Positions 9,108-20,199 of a stretch of DNA of 64,000 nt are shown in pieces. How positions within the stretch are numbered: position 1 is the stretch's first letter; every line of letters begins with the position of its first letter. The position numbers and the translations under genes are program-made. The DNA lies in assembly GCA_012934845.2 (NCBI GenBank), contig WNNJ02002127.1:62001-126000 (forward strand). The letters are read 5' to 3'. Below the pieces are notes generated by a model. The model was not told the origin of the DNA. It worked only from the letters and a program-made list of their open reading frames with translations, and searched no databases. This DNA comes from Pomphorhynchus laevis (lineage: Eukaryota; Acanthocephala; Palaeacanthocephala; Echinorhynchida; Pomphorhynchidae).

Positions 9108-10104
9108 TATAAATTTGAAATAAAAGAAGATTATGGGTTTAGTATTTATTATTAAATTTAGATAAAAAATAATTGTTCAGATTTAAATAATATTCAGATT
9201 ATAAAAATTTAGATTTTAATCTATAATTTATTTTCTCTCGATGTCTAAACGCCCTGTGCAATATAAAAGCAAATTGAATGTATTATTGAGCAATGACATT
9301 AATAATGATAGGACTTGAAAAAAACTTAGAGAAATTATATCTTTACAATTTGCCTGTGTCACCTGTTTCGCTCGGCGACAAGTAGTCTTATTTAATATCT
9401 GAACGTACAATTAAGCAGGAACGAATTATTACTGCTTTTCTTCCACACCTATTGTTGACAAAAATGCCTTAATTTCTACCCCATTTCGTAAAGATGTCAA
9501 TCAAATAAATTTAAAGCTCATGCATATTAATTCTATAAAAAAATCATCCTCATTATCTGATGATATTTCTTATATCGAATAATATATTCAAATGATTCGT
9601 AAAATAATACAGGATTCAAATCCATCAAATTTCGCCTTAGTTGGAGCCTCGCCAAACCGATAAACTTTCGCTAGGCTATCATCCCATCGAATTCATCAGC
9701 TCTTATAAATATTGAGGCGTCCATCTAACATCCATATGGTAATTTCGTATCTGATTGAACAAAAATCATGTAAAGTATTATCGGCCACTTACGATTTCCG
9801 AAAACTTTCAAGTTTATCCCTACATGGTTCCCGTCGATTCTTTAACGTTATGCTATAACCAAACTTACGCCTTACCTGTAATATGATCTGACCTTTAAAG
9901 TATCAACTTCAAGCAATTATATGCATGTAAGTGGCGCATGCCAATTACATGCATATTATCTCTAATTTGGTCTATAATCTAAAATTTATTCCACGCCTAT
10001 TGCAGCACTCACATCAATTAAACCATTATCAGTATGCTATCAACAACAATGTTGTCTCTGAAACATCCACATTCAAACAATTACTACTGAGCTCTTTTCT
10101 ATCG

Positions 10105-10515
10105 TAAATAGCTCAAATGTAAATTCAAAATAAAGATAAACAATAATATAATATTTTCTATAATTTATATTTATATTTTAACTTACATCAAGTTAAAATT
10201 TAAAATTGAAATTTAAAATAAAAGTTAATTTTTATAAATTGACTAATAAATGACAGACGTTGTATCAGTATAGGGATTAGAGGTCATCAAGAGGAAGTGT
10301 TATGTTATTATGTTTCGGGCCTTATTCCTAGACCCAGCATAACAGCCCGGCCAAATACATGCTAATGACGTATTTCCTCTGATGAAATTTGATTTTTTAG
10401 AGTACCTTATTCTAATACAATGCATATTGTTTATTATCCATAAAAATGTTTCGCTTCATAATTTAAATTTATTTTTTTAATAATATTTAGCTGTTTTTTA
10501 TATTTAAATAATAAT
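10105..10515 (-). repeat. PLE-2 terminal repeat, left half of an interrupted copy
   Basis: This matches the terminal repeat next to the PLE RT at 22131-23275. It contains the conserved structured block at 10284-10381 and the TTATTATCCAT block that begins the repeat in the sense direction. It is broken off at about 10515 by the REL element and resumes at about 13186. It is one of the more diverged copies, and in the structured block one stem pair differs from the other copies on both sides (TGTTATG/CATAACA instead of TGCTATG/CATAGCA). Confidence 0.75.
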
Positions 10516-10530
10516 TTCTTTTTGCACAAT

Positions 10531-11298
10531 TTACAGTACACTGCTTCCCGCAAATGGGGCATTTATATAAATGTCAGTTATGAGTAGTAGTTGATCCTCT
10601 ATTTCATGTCCTTTCTTCTGATCGTCGTTGCGATACAATTGAGAGGCAGGAATTCGAGTTGCTCGAATGCACATTGAGACTGTTCGAGCGATCGCAATGC
10701 TGAATATCGTGCGCACATGTGAAACACAATCAGAATATTGACGTCCCGTTCGCATCAAATATTTTGCTGCTATCCAGCTGATTATTTGTGAAGCTTCTCT
10801 CCCGATTCCTCCAGTTGTTGAGAAGATCATCGGCATGAATATCCCTCTCTCCACCTCATGTATTCGCTCTTGATATTTGGCATGCTTAAGCTGTGAGTTG
10901 TATGCGTGTGATACAAAGGGATTTCGGTTAGCATATGATGGTGCCAAATGATTGTAGATACAAATATCCATAAAGGATCGGATCATCAATCCACCAAAGA
11001 GACCTCTACATGATATATCTAAGCGCGCATTTACATCTCTGCTTGTTGTCGATATTTCGAATCGGTGCGCTTCGCTCACCTCTTGCAACACGGGTTCTAA
11101 TGTGATTTCTCTGTACGATCTTTCAAGCTCTTTTGCTGGCACATTTCTGATATGGTCGTGTCGCAGAATACTTGTACCTCCATGTTTACATAAGAGTGCG
11201 TGGGTTGTGTGTGGTATAGTCTTCATCACATACACATTTTTTGGACAATCCTGTGTCTTTAATCCATATCGTACACAAAGAGCATCGCGAAATTCCAA
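10531..11298 (-). CDS. REL-A3 restriction-like endonuclease region
   Basis: A 255-codon open frame. It includes the LLCKHGG...LRHDHIRN half of the zinc motif near the start, the nuclease pair NARLDISCRG...SFMDI near residues 88-112, and the C-terminal block FMPMIFSTTGGIG. Compared with the frame at 2-1060, the CXC half of the CCHC motif is replaced by other residues, so zinc binding is doubtful. The C-terminal tail differs from the other copies. Confidence 0.75.
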   Translation of the reverse strand: MEFRDALCVRYGLKTQDCPKNVYVMKTIPHTTHALLCKHGGTSILRHDHIRNVPAKELERSYREITLEPVLQEVSEAHRFEISTTSRDVNARLDISCRGLFGGLMIRSFMDICIYNHLAPSYANRNPFVSHAYNSQLKHAKYQERIHEVERGIFMPMIFSTTGGIGREASQIISWIAAKYLMRTGRQYSDCVSHVRTIFSIAIARTVSMCIRATRIPASQLYRNDDQKKGHEIEDQLLLITDIYINAPFAGSSVL

Positions 11299-11370
11299 TG
11301 CACTCAGTCTACGGTTTAACGATTAAGACGGATACGCTTGTAGCCATTGTGATGCACATTTTCCCCTTAT

Positions 11371-12882
11371 TTATCTTATTGTTGATTTATGTTCTTCGCT
11401 CAATTCCAACATTAGTTTCAATTCCTTTTCGGTGTTTAATATTTTTTTCTCTTCTCGGATTGCAATCACGACTTTCATTTGTTTTTCAAATAGTTCGATG
11501 CCGTTCATTCCTTCCAATAGTGGTTTGCACATCTCTCTTGAGCGTCTATATTCTTGGTCGTATTCTAATGGGCTTTTAACTGCTAAACCTCCGTGCTTGG
11601 TTGGCAGCGTAAATACTTGCGTTAAGACTTCACTTGTATTTCGACCCAATATTTTCGGAAGGAATTCGTGTGCGATACTATTCCATAAGGGTTGGAACAA
11701 CGTTGAATCCATTTGACAAACTCGAGTGATATATTGCCACTTATGTTGCAACCCATTGCATTAACTGAAATATGCTATTTGCGGATCGATGTCGGCTATT
11801 TTAACTAAATGTTGGATCATCCAAATCCACTTATCCACCCTCGATTCGATAAAGTGCTTTGTGAACTCTTTCGTGCCATATGGTGCTCCTAGCATGGTAA
11901 TCCCCTCACATGTTATATTAATATTATTAAATATCAACTTCGCATATTCCAGATTTTCCGGATGGACAAGCAAGTTGCATTTTGTTTAATTGACGTAGAA
12001 GTCATAGTTAGGAACTGTTGTAATCAGATTTTTCCATGTTTCAAGTAGTTCGGGTGCTTTGCCGACAGAGTTGGCATCATCTGCATACCATCTATGCGTT
12101 ACTGTTGAACATTTTTCTGTAGATCTTAGATCAATGGGATGGACGATGCAGTAAAGGCTGCCATAGCTAGTGGGTCGCCTTGAATGAACCCTTCCATTGA
12201 TTCAATGAATTCCTCTTCAACCACCAAAATTGGGTTTTCTCTGTAGAAGTTTGTTAAGGCCGTTTTCATCGCAGGACATATGTATTCCATATTATGTAAT
12301 GTTAAGTTTCTGTTAATATTATTAAAAGCGTTTGATGCATCAATTTGTAAAACTCAATTCCTTTCACACAACTCAAAATTAGAAGTTATTGAATAAATTT
12401 TTGCTTCTGCACCGCATCTCTGTCCTGCGCGTAATTGTGTACACCCTGCGACTTCCGAGATATCGCTATGAATATTCGTCAATATAACTTTGCCAATTAT
12501 TCGTGCTAACTTCTCCCACTCTAATTGGCCTGACACCAGGGTTCTTATCCAGTGGTATTAATCTACTTGCACATAATGATTCAATGTTTGAGGTCCCGAT
12601 AGACTCCGATGCAATGCGTATTTTTAAGTAAGCTAACGCTGATGCTAAGCTTATCGAGGCTGGTCCATATTCGTTCAATATATCTCGCCAGTCTAAGGCG
12701 TCTAGTCCTAAAGGGCCAATGCTTCCGTTAATTTTTTTTGCAATTTCCCGTATTTGATGTATGTCTATACCAAGAAAGATACTTTGATGATGTTCCATGG
12801 AACCTACCACTTTCTGAGAAATCATGGAGGATGGTTCAATACCTTTAGACTCAGGGTGGAATCTTATGAGTTCATCTCGCAC
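11371..12882 (-). pseudogene. REL-A3 reverse transcriptase, broken
   Basis: Minus-strand pieces align in order with the RT of REL-A2: the IGPLGLDALDW lead-in and IPLDKNPGVRPI (12466-12882), GKVILTNIHSDISEVAG (12354-12536), then motif A IDASNAFNN, motif B IQGDPLAMAAF and motif C RWYADDANS between 12350 and 12000. The thumb and linker follow at 11761-11973 and 11371-11751. At least four frame changes or stops lie between them. Confidence 0.75.
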
Positions 12883-13185
12883 TGATGTTCCGAGGCATAT
12901 TTCACGTCAACTTTGAGAATTACGTTCTGTGCACCATTATTGTATAGCAATCTCATGGCATGGGGAAAACATCCATTTGCAATTAGTCTGATATAGTTGC
13001 GGTACCAACCCGAAGAGTTAACGTTTTAACTTTTAAACATGCGGTATTTATGGATGTTTTGAAGAATTTTTGATTCAGACATTAGCTTATCCAACTCTTT
13101 GCGTTCCCACATCGAAATTCGTCTTTCTAGCGTCTTGCAAAGGGCACTTGTTTTCCTGATCCCAATTCCCTGGCGTATTGTTTGA

Positions 13186-13560
13186 CTGAATATTGTTGCT
13201 GTTTTGTATATTGTAAATTTAATAATATTTTGTTGATTTATACTTAGTTTTAAGAAATAGAAAAAATCATTAAACTTGCTTGAAAATTAACAGAAAAATA
13301 GTCGTATCAAAAAAACAGTTTTAGTATTTCTGACAGAAGTTATATTACCGGATACCAAAGTCCACAGGTCAATACTAACTTGTCAGCAGAACAGATCAGA
13401 TCAGATAACTGAGTCTACGTATTTTATACGATATATAAATAAAAATAAAGATAAATAACAAAAAATATAAGATGTTTTATAATTTATATTAACATAAAAT
13501 AAATTTATATTAACATAAATTGAGGTCATCTGGAGGAACTTGACAATCATCGTTATCAGT
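13186..13560 (-). repeat. PLE-2 terminal repeat, right half of the interrupted copy
   Basis: It continues the repeat cut at 10515. The stretch from TTGTATATTGTAAATTTAAT through CAGATCAGATCAGATAACTG closely matches 20300-20540. It ends near 13560 in a truncated start of a second structured block (GAGGTCATCTGGAGG). Confidence 0.7.
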
Positions 13561-13951
13561 GTTTATCACATCATAACTTTCTATAAAACAAAATAACACG
13601 CGATATTTTTATAAGCAATGTTTTGACCAATGTTTTGTGTTTTGTATAAAATTCTTGAAAAAATAAAGCAATTTAGATTACTTTATATTCAAACTCATTT
13701 ACTAAATTTAAAATACAATGCAAAATGAAAGAAATCATCCACATTTGGAAAACGCAATTGAAATGAATATGACTAATTTGCAAATTAGTAAAAAATTTAA
13801 GATTTAAAATTTATATTAATAAATTTATTAAAAAATAAAATTATTTTTTTTTATTTTAAATTAATTAATTTAAAATTTATTACGATTTTGTTATTACCAT
13901 TAGTATTGCTTTTCAATATTTCCTATTTCTGTAAATTATTTTTATTTTTCA
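13561..13951. other. AT-rich interval with a possible small first exon
   Basis: A short ATG frame of about 29 codons from 13718 (MQNERNHPHLENAIEMNM) lies upstream of the exon-like frame at 13952-14270. No GT donor in the phase needed to splice to that frame is obvious. The rest is AT-rich and unassigned. Confidence 0.3.
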
Positions 13952-14270
13952 GAGCAGACATTCACACAATGAGATCAAAGAGCGTATGATAGAAGCTAAA
14001 CGTCAACAGTCAATCTCTGCCCAGAAAAAAGAGCAAGTTCAAATCGATGCTGATGCTAGATTCGAACTTAATATAGCTGAAAACAATGTACAACTAAATA
14101 AACTACAAGAAGTGATCTCGGGTGATAATACGAATGATGACGGCAGTATAGTTCATAATCAAGCAGTAGTTGATGAATATTGCGAAATTGACAGTGATAG
14201 TGATAACGACATGAATATGGACATAAATGAGCGTCAATCAGACGACGAAGATAATTACGACACTTTTTAA
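13952..14270 (+). CDS. Unrecognised acidic C-terminal exon candidate
   Basis: The frame opens right after a pyrimidine-rich tract and CAG (about 13940-13951), a good splice acceptor context, and runs to a TAA at 14268-14270; an internal ATG is at 13986. The peptide begins with a charged helix (EIKERMIEAKRQQSISAQ), and its last 35 residues are very acidic (DSDSDNDMNMD...SDDED), a nuclear-protein-like composition. No family is recognised. It may be the last exon of a small host gene, or chance coding in AT-rich DNA. Confidence 0.35.
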
Positions 14271-14384
14271 TACTATATGTTTATATTAAATAATAATTAC
14301 GTACAAATTTAAATTTACTAGTTAAAAAATAAAATATACAAAAATAATCATTAATAAAGATATGTATAATCATTAATTAATAAA

Positions 14385-14750
14385 GATATGTATAAAGAAC
14401 TTACTAAATTAAAGGATAACTATATAATAACAACTATTGATAAAGCTAGTAATAACTTTGTCTTCATATGCAAAAAGCTTTATTATGATATACTAATGAA
14501 AGAAGTTAATTATAATGATTTAAATGTAGATCCAACATAAGAACGTAGTGAGTTGAGTTTAGAAACAATTATTACAAGTCATTGTTCTATAACGGATGAG
14601 AAGGGTAAAAATTGAATCCAAAATTACATAAAAATCCAATAAAACTTAGGTTCATATGTAGTGCTTTTAAATGTACATTAAAACCGCTTTTTATTTATAT
14701 GAATAAAATACTTAAAGCAAATCAAAATCTTAGAATCAAACAAAACAACA
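14385..14750 (+). mobile_element. PLE-2 fragment, N-terminal side of the RT
   Basis: Coding sense includes YKELTKLKDNYIITTIDKAS (the DKx motif that opens PLE RTs), then NPIKLRFICSAFKCTLKPLF, which corresponds to residues 43-61 of the PLE frame at 22131-23275. At least two stops or frame changes are present. It ends where the ubiquilin retrocopy begins. Confidence 0.75.
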
Positions 14751-14775
14751 ATGGGTGAAGTTCAAAATAAAAAAG

Positions 14776-16410
14776 TCAAGAGTCTTCAATACGTTCTACA
14801 GCCATTTTTGCGTCCCCCATAGATGCAACAAGCGCTTCAAGATTAGTATCACGGCTATGGAATCCCACTGTCTGTATTTGTACAAGTTCGCATGCATAAA
14901 GTTGTTCTTGAATTTGGTTTGGTTGTTGATTTGTCGGCTGATGTTGCTGGGGATAAAGACGATCTAATGGTTGAAACAACGAAGCAGTATAATCTCGATT
15001 TGAGTATTGTAAATTCTGAAATGCTGTTGTTGCATAAGCTGTTTGTCTATTGCTTGGTGATCGAATAGAATCCACATCAAATGAAGTAGGTTGACCTTTC
15101 ATTTGAATATCGACTAGACCGCTTATATTTAAATATATCAACTGTGAATATACTTGTGGGGATGCGTCCTTAAGACGAATTAGGTTCTGTAGAATTTGTA
15201 CAATCGTCCTCAATGCTCGAGGATTTGTGCATAGAGCAGGAATATCAGGTATTGGCCACTGACTTATAAACTCATGAATTACACGATGTACTTGCTCTCT
15301 TTATCCTTCGTCCTGTATAAATTCATATGTACGCAGCAGATTAAGTAGAATACCAGGATCGCGGATAGAATTTTCCATGTTTGGGTTAAAACTGGATGCC
15401 CGCAACATGTCGATTAATATACGATGATTTTCAGCAGCGCCTACTAATAATTGTTGAGGGATCATCGTAGAATACCGATTAGTGTTTTCGCTTGATGTAG
15501 ATTGCAAAGGCGACTCTAAACGGTTTGTATTAGATATATATGATCTAGACGAATCGATTTGAAAGGTAGTAATTGGAGATGCCCCAGGGTTAGGCAGGAG
15601 GTTTGTATTTTCAGTTCCTACTTGACTAGTGTTAGCCGTACTAGATGAGCTAGAATTAGTGTTCAGAGGGTTATCGCCAAACTGCTCATGTGCCACATTA
15701 AGCATTGGTTCTTGAAAATCGCGATAAATTCTCTGTCAAACATTATATCCGCTTAGTAAACTCTCAAGGTTAATCATGGCTCTATCATGGTTTCTCGTAA
15801 TTTCCTGTATAGCTGTAGGATTGCGAATCATTTCCATTGTTTGACGCATAAAATCTGGATTGTTACAGAATTGTAAAACGTCATGGTTCTGCTTCATCAC
15901 TCTTTGCATTTGTGGATTGTTAAGCTTAATTGAACTAAGCAATACAGGATTACTCATAAGTCCTTGAGCCAAATTATTACTTAGAAGATTTTGAATTGCA
16001 TGTGGATTAGTCTGAATAGTGCCAAAAATATTTTGTTGTATTTCAGTAAAATTTGAATTTCCAAATGAAAGGCTCGAAAATGATACAAGTGGTAATATGG
16101 ATAATGTTGCAGTTCCATCAGTATGTTGATCAATATTCGGTTGATGCGATATCAACCCCTCCTTAATTGTTGGTGATTGCTGGAGTGACAAAGAAGCATT
16201 ATATGATTGTTTAGATGTTGAGTGATATGCCGAAGGTCGTCGTGGAGACATGAGTTGCAGGACAGGCATGTCAACCTCAGAATGGTCGTATTTGACGACG
16301 GAAGCTGTCCGAATATTGGAGTCATGAACTATCTCAACTGACTGGGCCTCGGGCAGTGCAAGGTTGCTCATAGAAAAGAGTCGCGGAGATGGGTCGTCAC
16401 AATATCCAAG
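14776..16410 (-). pseudogene. Ubiquilin retrocopy, broken (copy 1)
   Basis: This minus-strand intronless sequence matches copy 2 (29691-31481) from DDPSPRLFS onward. Ubiquilins shuttle ubiquitinated proteins to the proteasome. The parts seen are an STI1-like repeat (IQQNIFGTIQTNP..., NPDFMRQTMEMIRNP), the ubiquilin signature EPMLNVAHEQFGDNP, a second STI1-like region and a C-terminal UBA domain (GFHSRDTNLEALVASMGDA). The N-terminal ubiquitin-like domain is missing. It is split by stops near 15735 and 15301 and a change near 15213-15300. The residues RQTMEMIRNP are closer to known ubiquilins than those of copy 2. Its 5' end joins the LINE at 16397 directly. Confidence 0.85.
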
Positions 16411-17179
16411 ACTTCTCTAGTAAGGGTTGGCCTATCTCATCAAGACTTTTGAGGATCGCTTTTGCATTTCCTCTAATCAGTGCGACGGACACGCGCTGAA
16501 ATAACTGACCCGCTGTGCTGCAATACGGGGTACCGTTTCTACATGACATAGAACGAGCAATGAAACGAATTAGCTTTTCCCCTTGGGGGTTCCATCCTCC
16601 GTAAGTTTCAACAACTGTTGCCGTAAAACTGTATCCATTCTTGTCTAATTTGCTTTTATATTTCCTTGCCTTGACACAGGTCTCATACTTGCTTGCGGCA
16701 TAGCCAGGGATCTCAGAAGCCATGGAAATATAAAAATTTTGTTGTGGGTTAGTTACGGCAAAATTAATTTCTAAAGGAGGGTTTTTATAAAATAAAATGT
16801 CCCCCGGTCTATCTCGCAAACCACGAACTAGGTTGGGTACTTGCTTTGCCACCCCAATCCAGCAGAAACCGCTGCTCGAAAGACTGTAGCCCTCAAGCTA
16901 TCATGTCGAATTCCAGAGTGGCCTTCAAACTGACATGTTAGGGCGTGGAAGTCGAATTTGTCTGCCACCCTAAGGCAGCGTCTGCATCGATAATCACTGT
17001 TGCAGAGAGACATCCCTAACCATAGACGTAGAAGCACAACATTCATTTGTTGCCAAGTTCATATGTGTGGTTTTGCTAGGGACGGCCTGTAACCAAGCAC
17101 ACGCGTGTGGGCATGAAACTGCCAATAATCGGGCAGTATTGAAGCGATCGGCATTCTCCAATAGCCTGCGGCGCGACAC
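16397..17179 (-). pseudogene. REL-B zinc motif and restriction-like endonuclease
   Basis: The pieces are a linker with HACAWLQAVPS (16994-17179), a CCHC motif CRRCLRVADKFDFHALTC followed by IRHDSLR (16828-17046), and the nuclease segment RPGDILF...INFAVTNPQ (16397-16852). RPGD supplies a nuclease acidic residue; the position before FAVT, usually Asp in relatives as I recall them, is Asn here. Two frame changes separate the three pieces. Confidence 0.75.
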
Positions 17180-17191
17180 TTCGTCAATGTG

Positions 17192-18000
17192 TCAAGATAA
17201 TCCTCGTTGATTTGTTTGCAGATTTCCTACATGTTGCGGAATAATAGACTTAACGAATTCGTACCCAGGGAAAGTTATAGGGTCAAGGTTTAATTGGCTA
17301 GCGACAGTGTCTACACTGGACAGAAAGGCTGCCTGAGAGTGTTGGAAGCAGCTTCGAAGGCCCAGTCCTTCCATCTTCAGAGGTAAGCAAGCTTGCATCC
17401 ACGCCCACTTATCGGGTTGAATAGAAGTGATATTGCTAAAACACTTCAATACCAAGCGGTCAAACAAACGGAAAATCTCTTCGGTGAAGGCGGGGTCTAC
17501 AGTGCGCATTAAATTGTTTACCAGTGGAGCGGATGCGCAGCTACGAAGCAGGATGAATGCAACCTGTGGGTCAGGGTGATTTTCGAGCGAGTCCAAGGTT
17601 TGACGAATAGATGGTAGAACAACATCGGCCAGGTATCCGAACAATATTGCTTAGACCCGATGGGACTTCCAAGAATTGTAAAGTTTTTTGTGGTGTTGAC
17701 CAATGTGATCCATGGGCATCTGTTCTTTATCAAGTCGACCTTGTCTGCCCTACCAATTACTTCGGTCTTTTTCCAGTTAATAGACAGTCTAATCGCAGAA
17801 AAATTAGCAGTAAGACGAACCAGAGCCTCGCCCACCGCCACAGGAGTACCGCCGATTATTCCGTCGTCGAGGTACCACCTATTTAAGCTGACACCTTCAA
17901 TCTCCGATATCTGGACCACAATTGGATCAATCGCCAGGCAAAACAGAACTGGACTAAGAGGATCTCCTTGTTGTACCCCTCTTCGAGACTGAAGAGGTTT
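17192..18000 (-). pseudogene. REL-B reverse transcriptase, catalytic part and thumb
   Basis: Motif B VQQGDPLSPVLFCLAIDP lies at about 17995-17940 and motif C RWYLDDGIIGG at about 17885-17853, followed by the palm end (INWKKTEVIG) and LGSPIGS. The thumb with MEGLGLRSC is at 17192-17644. One frame change lies near 17640. Confidence 0.8.
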
Positions 18001-18222
18001 CAGGCTACCGAAATGAAGGCTCGAGGTAGTGCCGTAGCACCATAATGTCCATCGACTAATTTATGGAAAATTCCTTAATCGCGTTGACGAAGGAATTCCG
18101 ATTCAGCGTATTAAATGCGTTAGCCAAGTTGATTTTAGCCCAAACCCAATTAACATCTTTATCATGAAGTTGTTGTAGCCGACGTGCTTAATGTACTATC
18201 TGTCCCATTCCGTTTGGCGTCG

Positions 18223-19300
18223 CTACACCGAGCTGGTGCGGATGGAGGGATTCGGCAAATCGCTGTCGAAGTTTGGAGCAAATGCACTTGGCGCAAAGAC
18301 GACGTAATGTCTCCCCAATGGCAATGGGGCGGATCCTTTATCTGGTTTGTTTAATGCCATGAAATTAGCACTGGCGACAAAGGGCACGAGGTCGTTCGGG
18401 AGAGTACCAGCGATCATGTTGTCGACCAGTGATGTTAGGCGTTGAAGCAAAATTCCGTGATCTCCGACAGCATATCTCGAATATGTTCTACCTCAAACCT
18501 AAACAGCCAGGAGAGGAATATGATGGGAATGATGAGACTGCAGCCTCAACTATGTCCGAGTTAACCGACAAGGGGGTACTCAAAGATGGTTGTCCAGGAC
18601 TTTGGAGAACATCATGTAAGGGGTGTAGCTCTGTCAGTCTTCCGCGCAAAGATTTTGAAAATTCCCATGTATTATTCTACGTATGGTGGCGAATCGCCTT
18701 TCCGAAATTGTCATTTCTTGCCAATTCGATTACTTCCATAAATTCATGTTTCTTATCATGAGCTCCTCTGAATTTCCTGGATGATCGAAACCGCGAAGAG
18801 GAAAGGCAATCACGCTTTCTTCCACGTTCGAATTTGTCTATAAGCGCGTTAACATTAGATCTAGTGTTGTCTCCGGCATGGTGCCGACCTGAGGAAGTCT
18901 GTAAGCATAGCTTCGGAAAGCACAGCAAATGCTCCCAATCGTGGGATTTATTTGAGCACAATGCCTCTAGAATTGAAGAGGAAGAAACATTGGCAACTCG
19001 GCGGCGAAGATTCCAAGGAATGCGCTTGATCATCTTAACTGGTTCCATCCAAACCCTATGAAGAAGCTCGAAGGATCTGTTTTGATTTTCGCAGCAAGAA
19101 CTGTTTATGTTTTCAAACTAAAACGATGTCTTCGAAGTGTTCTCGTTGTCGTCTAAAAACTCAAGTAGTGTGTCAGTTGATGCGATTACGTTGTGAGATC
19201 GTAATCGCTATCCGATCCTTAGCAGCGCAAGTTCACAGGTCCGTGTACCCGAAGATGACCTGATGCGTTAAGGCGAAACGATCCGCCACAGACTGCGCAA
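18223..19300 (-). pseudogene. REL-B N-terminal zinc finger, linker and RT fingers
   Basis: A C2H2-like finger (CAVC, ten residues, HLRVH) is coded at about 19298-19240 and followed by GPVNLRC. The N-terminal domain IPWNLRRRVANV (18677-19048) and the RT fingers with FMALNKPDKG...PLPLG (18223-18450) follow. C2H2 fingers at this position guide R2-type proteins to DNA. Motif A falls in the decayed part between 18223 and 18060 (KINLANAFN-like). Several breaks are present. Confidence 0.65.
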
Positions 19301-19383
19301 CTACCCGTATTCGCTTGCATGTTATCAAAAGCTCGGTTTTGTATTTATGTAAGCCGTTGGTTTGTAGCTGATTCATTAGCGGA

Positions 19384-19795
19384 AAATTTTTATGATAGAT
19401 AATTAATAATATACTTTGTATTATAATAATATACTATATAATCAAATTTAATCAGAGGAAATAGTCCCTAGCACATATTTAGCCTCGCTGCTATAATGGG
19501 TTGTAGAGTTAAGGGCCGAAACCTGATAGCATAGCAGCTCCTCGTGATGACAACTATTCTCTCATCCTTATTCTGATACAACGTCTGTTATTTGTTAGTC
19601 AATTCATAAAAATGACGTTTATTTTAAATTTCAATTTTTTATTTTAACTTGATTTTAATTATAAAAAATCTTATATCAATTATTTATTTTATTATTTAAT
19701 TATTAAATTTTGATTTAGCATTATTATGTTTTGTTTATTTTATAATTATATTAAATACGTAGACTCAGTTAGCTGATTTGACTTTTAGATTTGAC
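19384..19795 (+). repeat. PLE-2 terminal repeat, sense copy
   Basis: It begins in the TAATATACTTTGTATTA block and contains the structured block at 19453-19550 with its inner stem (GCTGCTAT/ATAGCAGC), GCCGAAAC and GTGATGA. It ends in TACGTAGACTCAGTTAGCTG, the same end as at 26762. Confidence 0.8.
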
Positions 19796-20199
19796 TTATT
19801 TGAATATTCTGATTAAGATTTAGATTCCTTAATCTTTAATCCACAAAATAAGCGGGAAATAATATTTCCGCAAACAAATTTATTTTGTCACATCGTTCTT
19901 ATCTATTAATTCTGTATAATATTTATTAATCAAGTCAATGATTAAATTTAAAATTTCTCACATTATTCTCAATTAATTTTAATGCATCTTTTATTATTTA
20001 TTAATCAATCAGATCAGCTAAATGATTCTACGTATTTATCCATTCATAAAGTTGATTTATAAATTATAAATAATATATTTTGTTGATAATAATATTTTAT
20101 AGTATTTTATACTATATATATTAAAAACAAAAATAATTAGTAAAAAATTAAATATTTAATAAGATTTTATACAATTTATATAACGTAATATTTTATATA
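19796..20199. other. AT-rich interval with a terminal-repeat scrap
   Basis: ATCAGATCAGCTAAATGATTC near 20010-20030 resembles the end of the PLE-2 terminal repeat in the opposite orientation. Otherwise AT-rich, with no gene. Confidence 0.45.

Larger units (their letters stand above)
7621..10100. other. Long AT-rich gene-free stretch with several hairpins
   Basis: No protein-family match was found in any frame; the open frames are short and low in complexity. What stands out is a series of perfect or nearly perfect inverted repeats with short loops, listed separately. An additional 12-bp pair around ATGCATGTAA lies at 9919-9930/9945-9956. Several short scraps with slightly higher GC (8700-8930, 9600-9900) show no recognisable element. 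Confidence 0.6.
10515..13185 (-). mobile_element. REL-type non-LTR retrotransposon inserted in a PLE repeat (REL-A3)
   Basis: On the minus strand the order is an N-terminal helical region (about 13140-13040), RT (12882 down to 11761), linker/thumb (11751-11371), and zinc motif with restriction-like endonuclease (11298-10531). The 3' UTR holds the shared CCCATTTGCGGG terminal motif at 10547-10558. The CXC cluster is absent, so the copy is 5' truncated. Both flanks are PLE terminal repeat, and about 35 bp at 10483-10515 resemble 13190-13225, as expected for a degenerate target-site duplication. The RT is broken by several frame changes; the endonuclease frame is open. Confidence 0.8.
16397..19383 (-). 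mobile_element. REL-type non-LTR retrotransposon of a second lineage (REL-B)
   Basis: On the minus strand it holds an N-terminal zinc finger (about 19298-19240), an N-terminal domain (19048-18677), an RT with QQGDP and YLDDG signatures (18450-17518), a thumb (17644-17192), and a CCHC and restriction-like endonuclease (17179-16397). Its RT active site is YLDD rather than the Y/FADD of the REL-A copies, so it is a separate lineage. It has no 3' UTR, because the ubiquilin copy abuts the end of the ORF. The 5' end abuts a PLE terminal repeat at 19384. It is broken by several frame changes. Confidence 0.8.
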
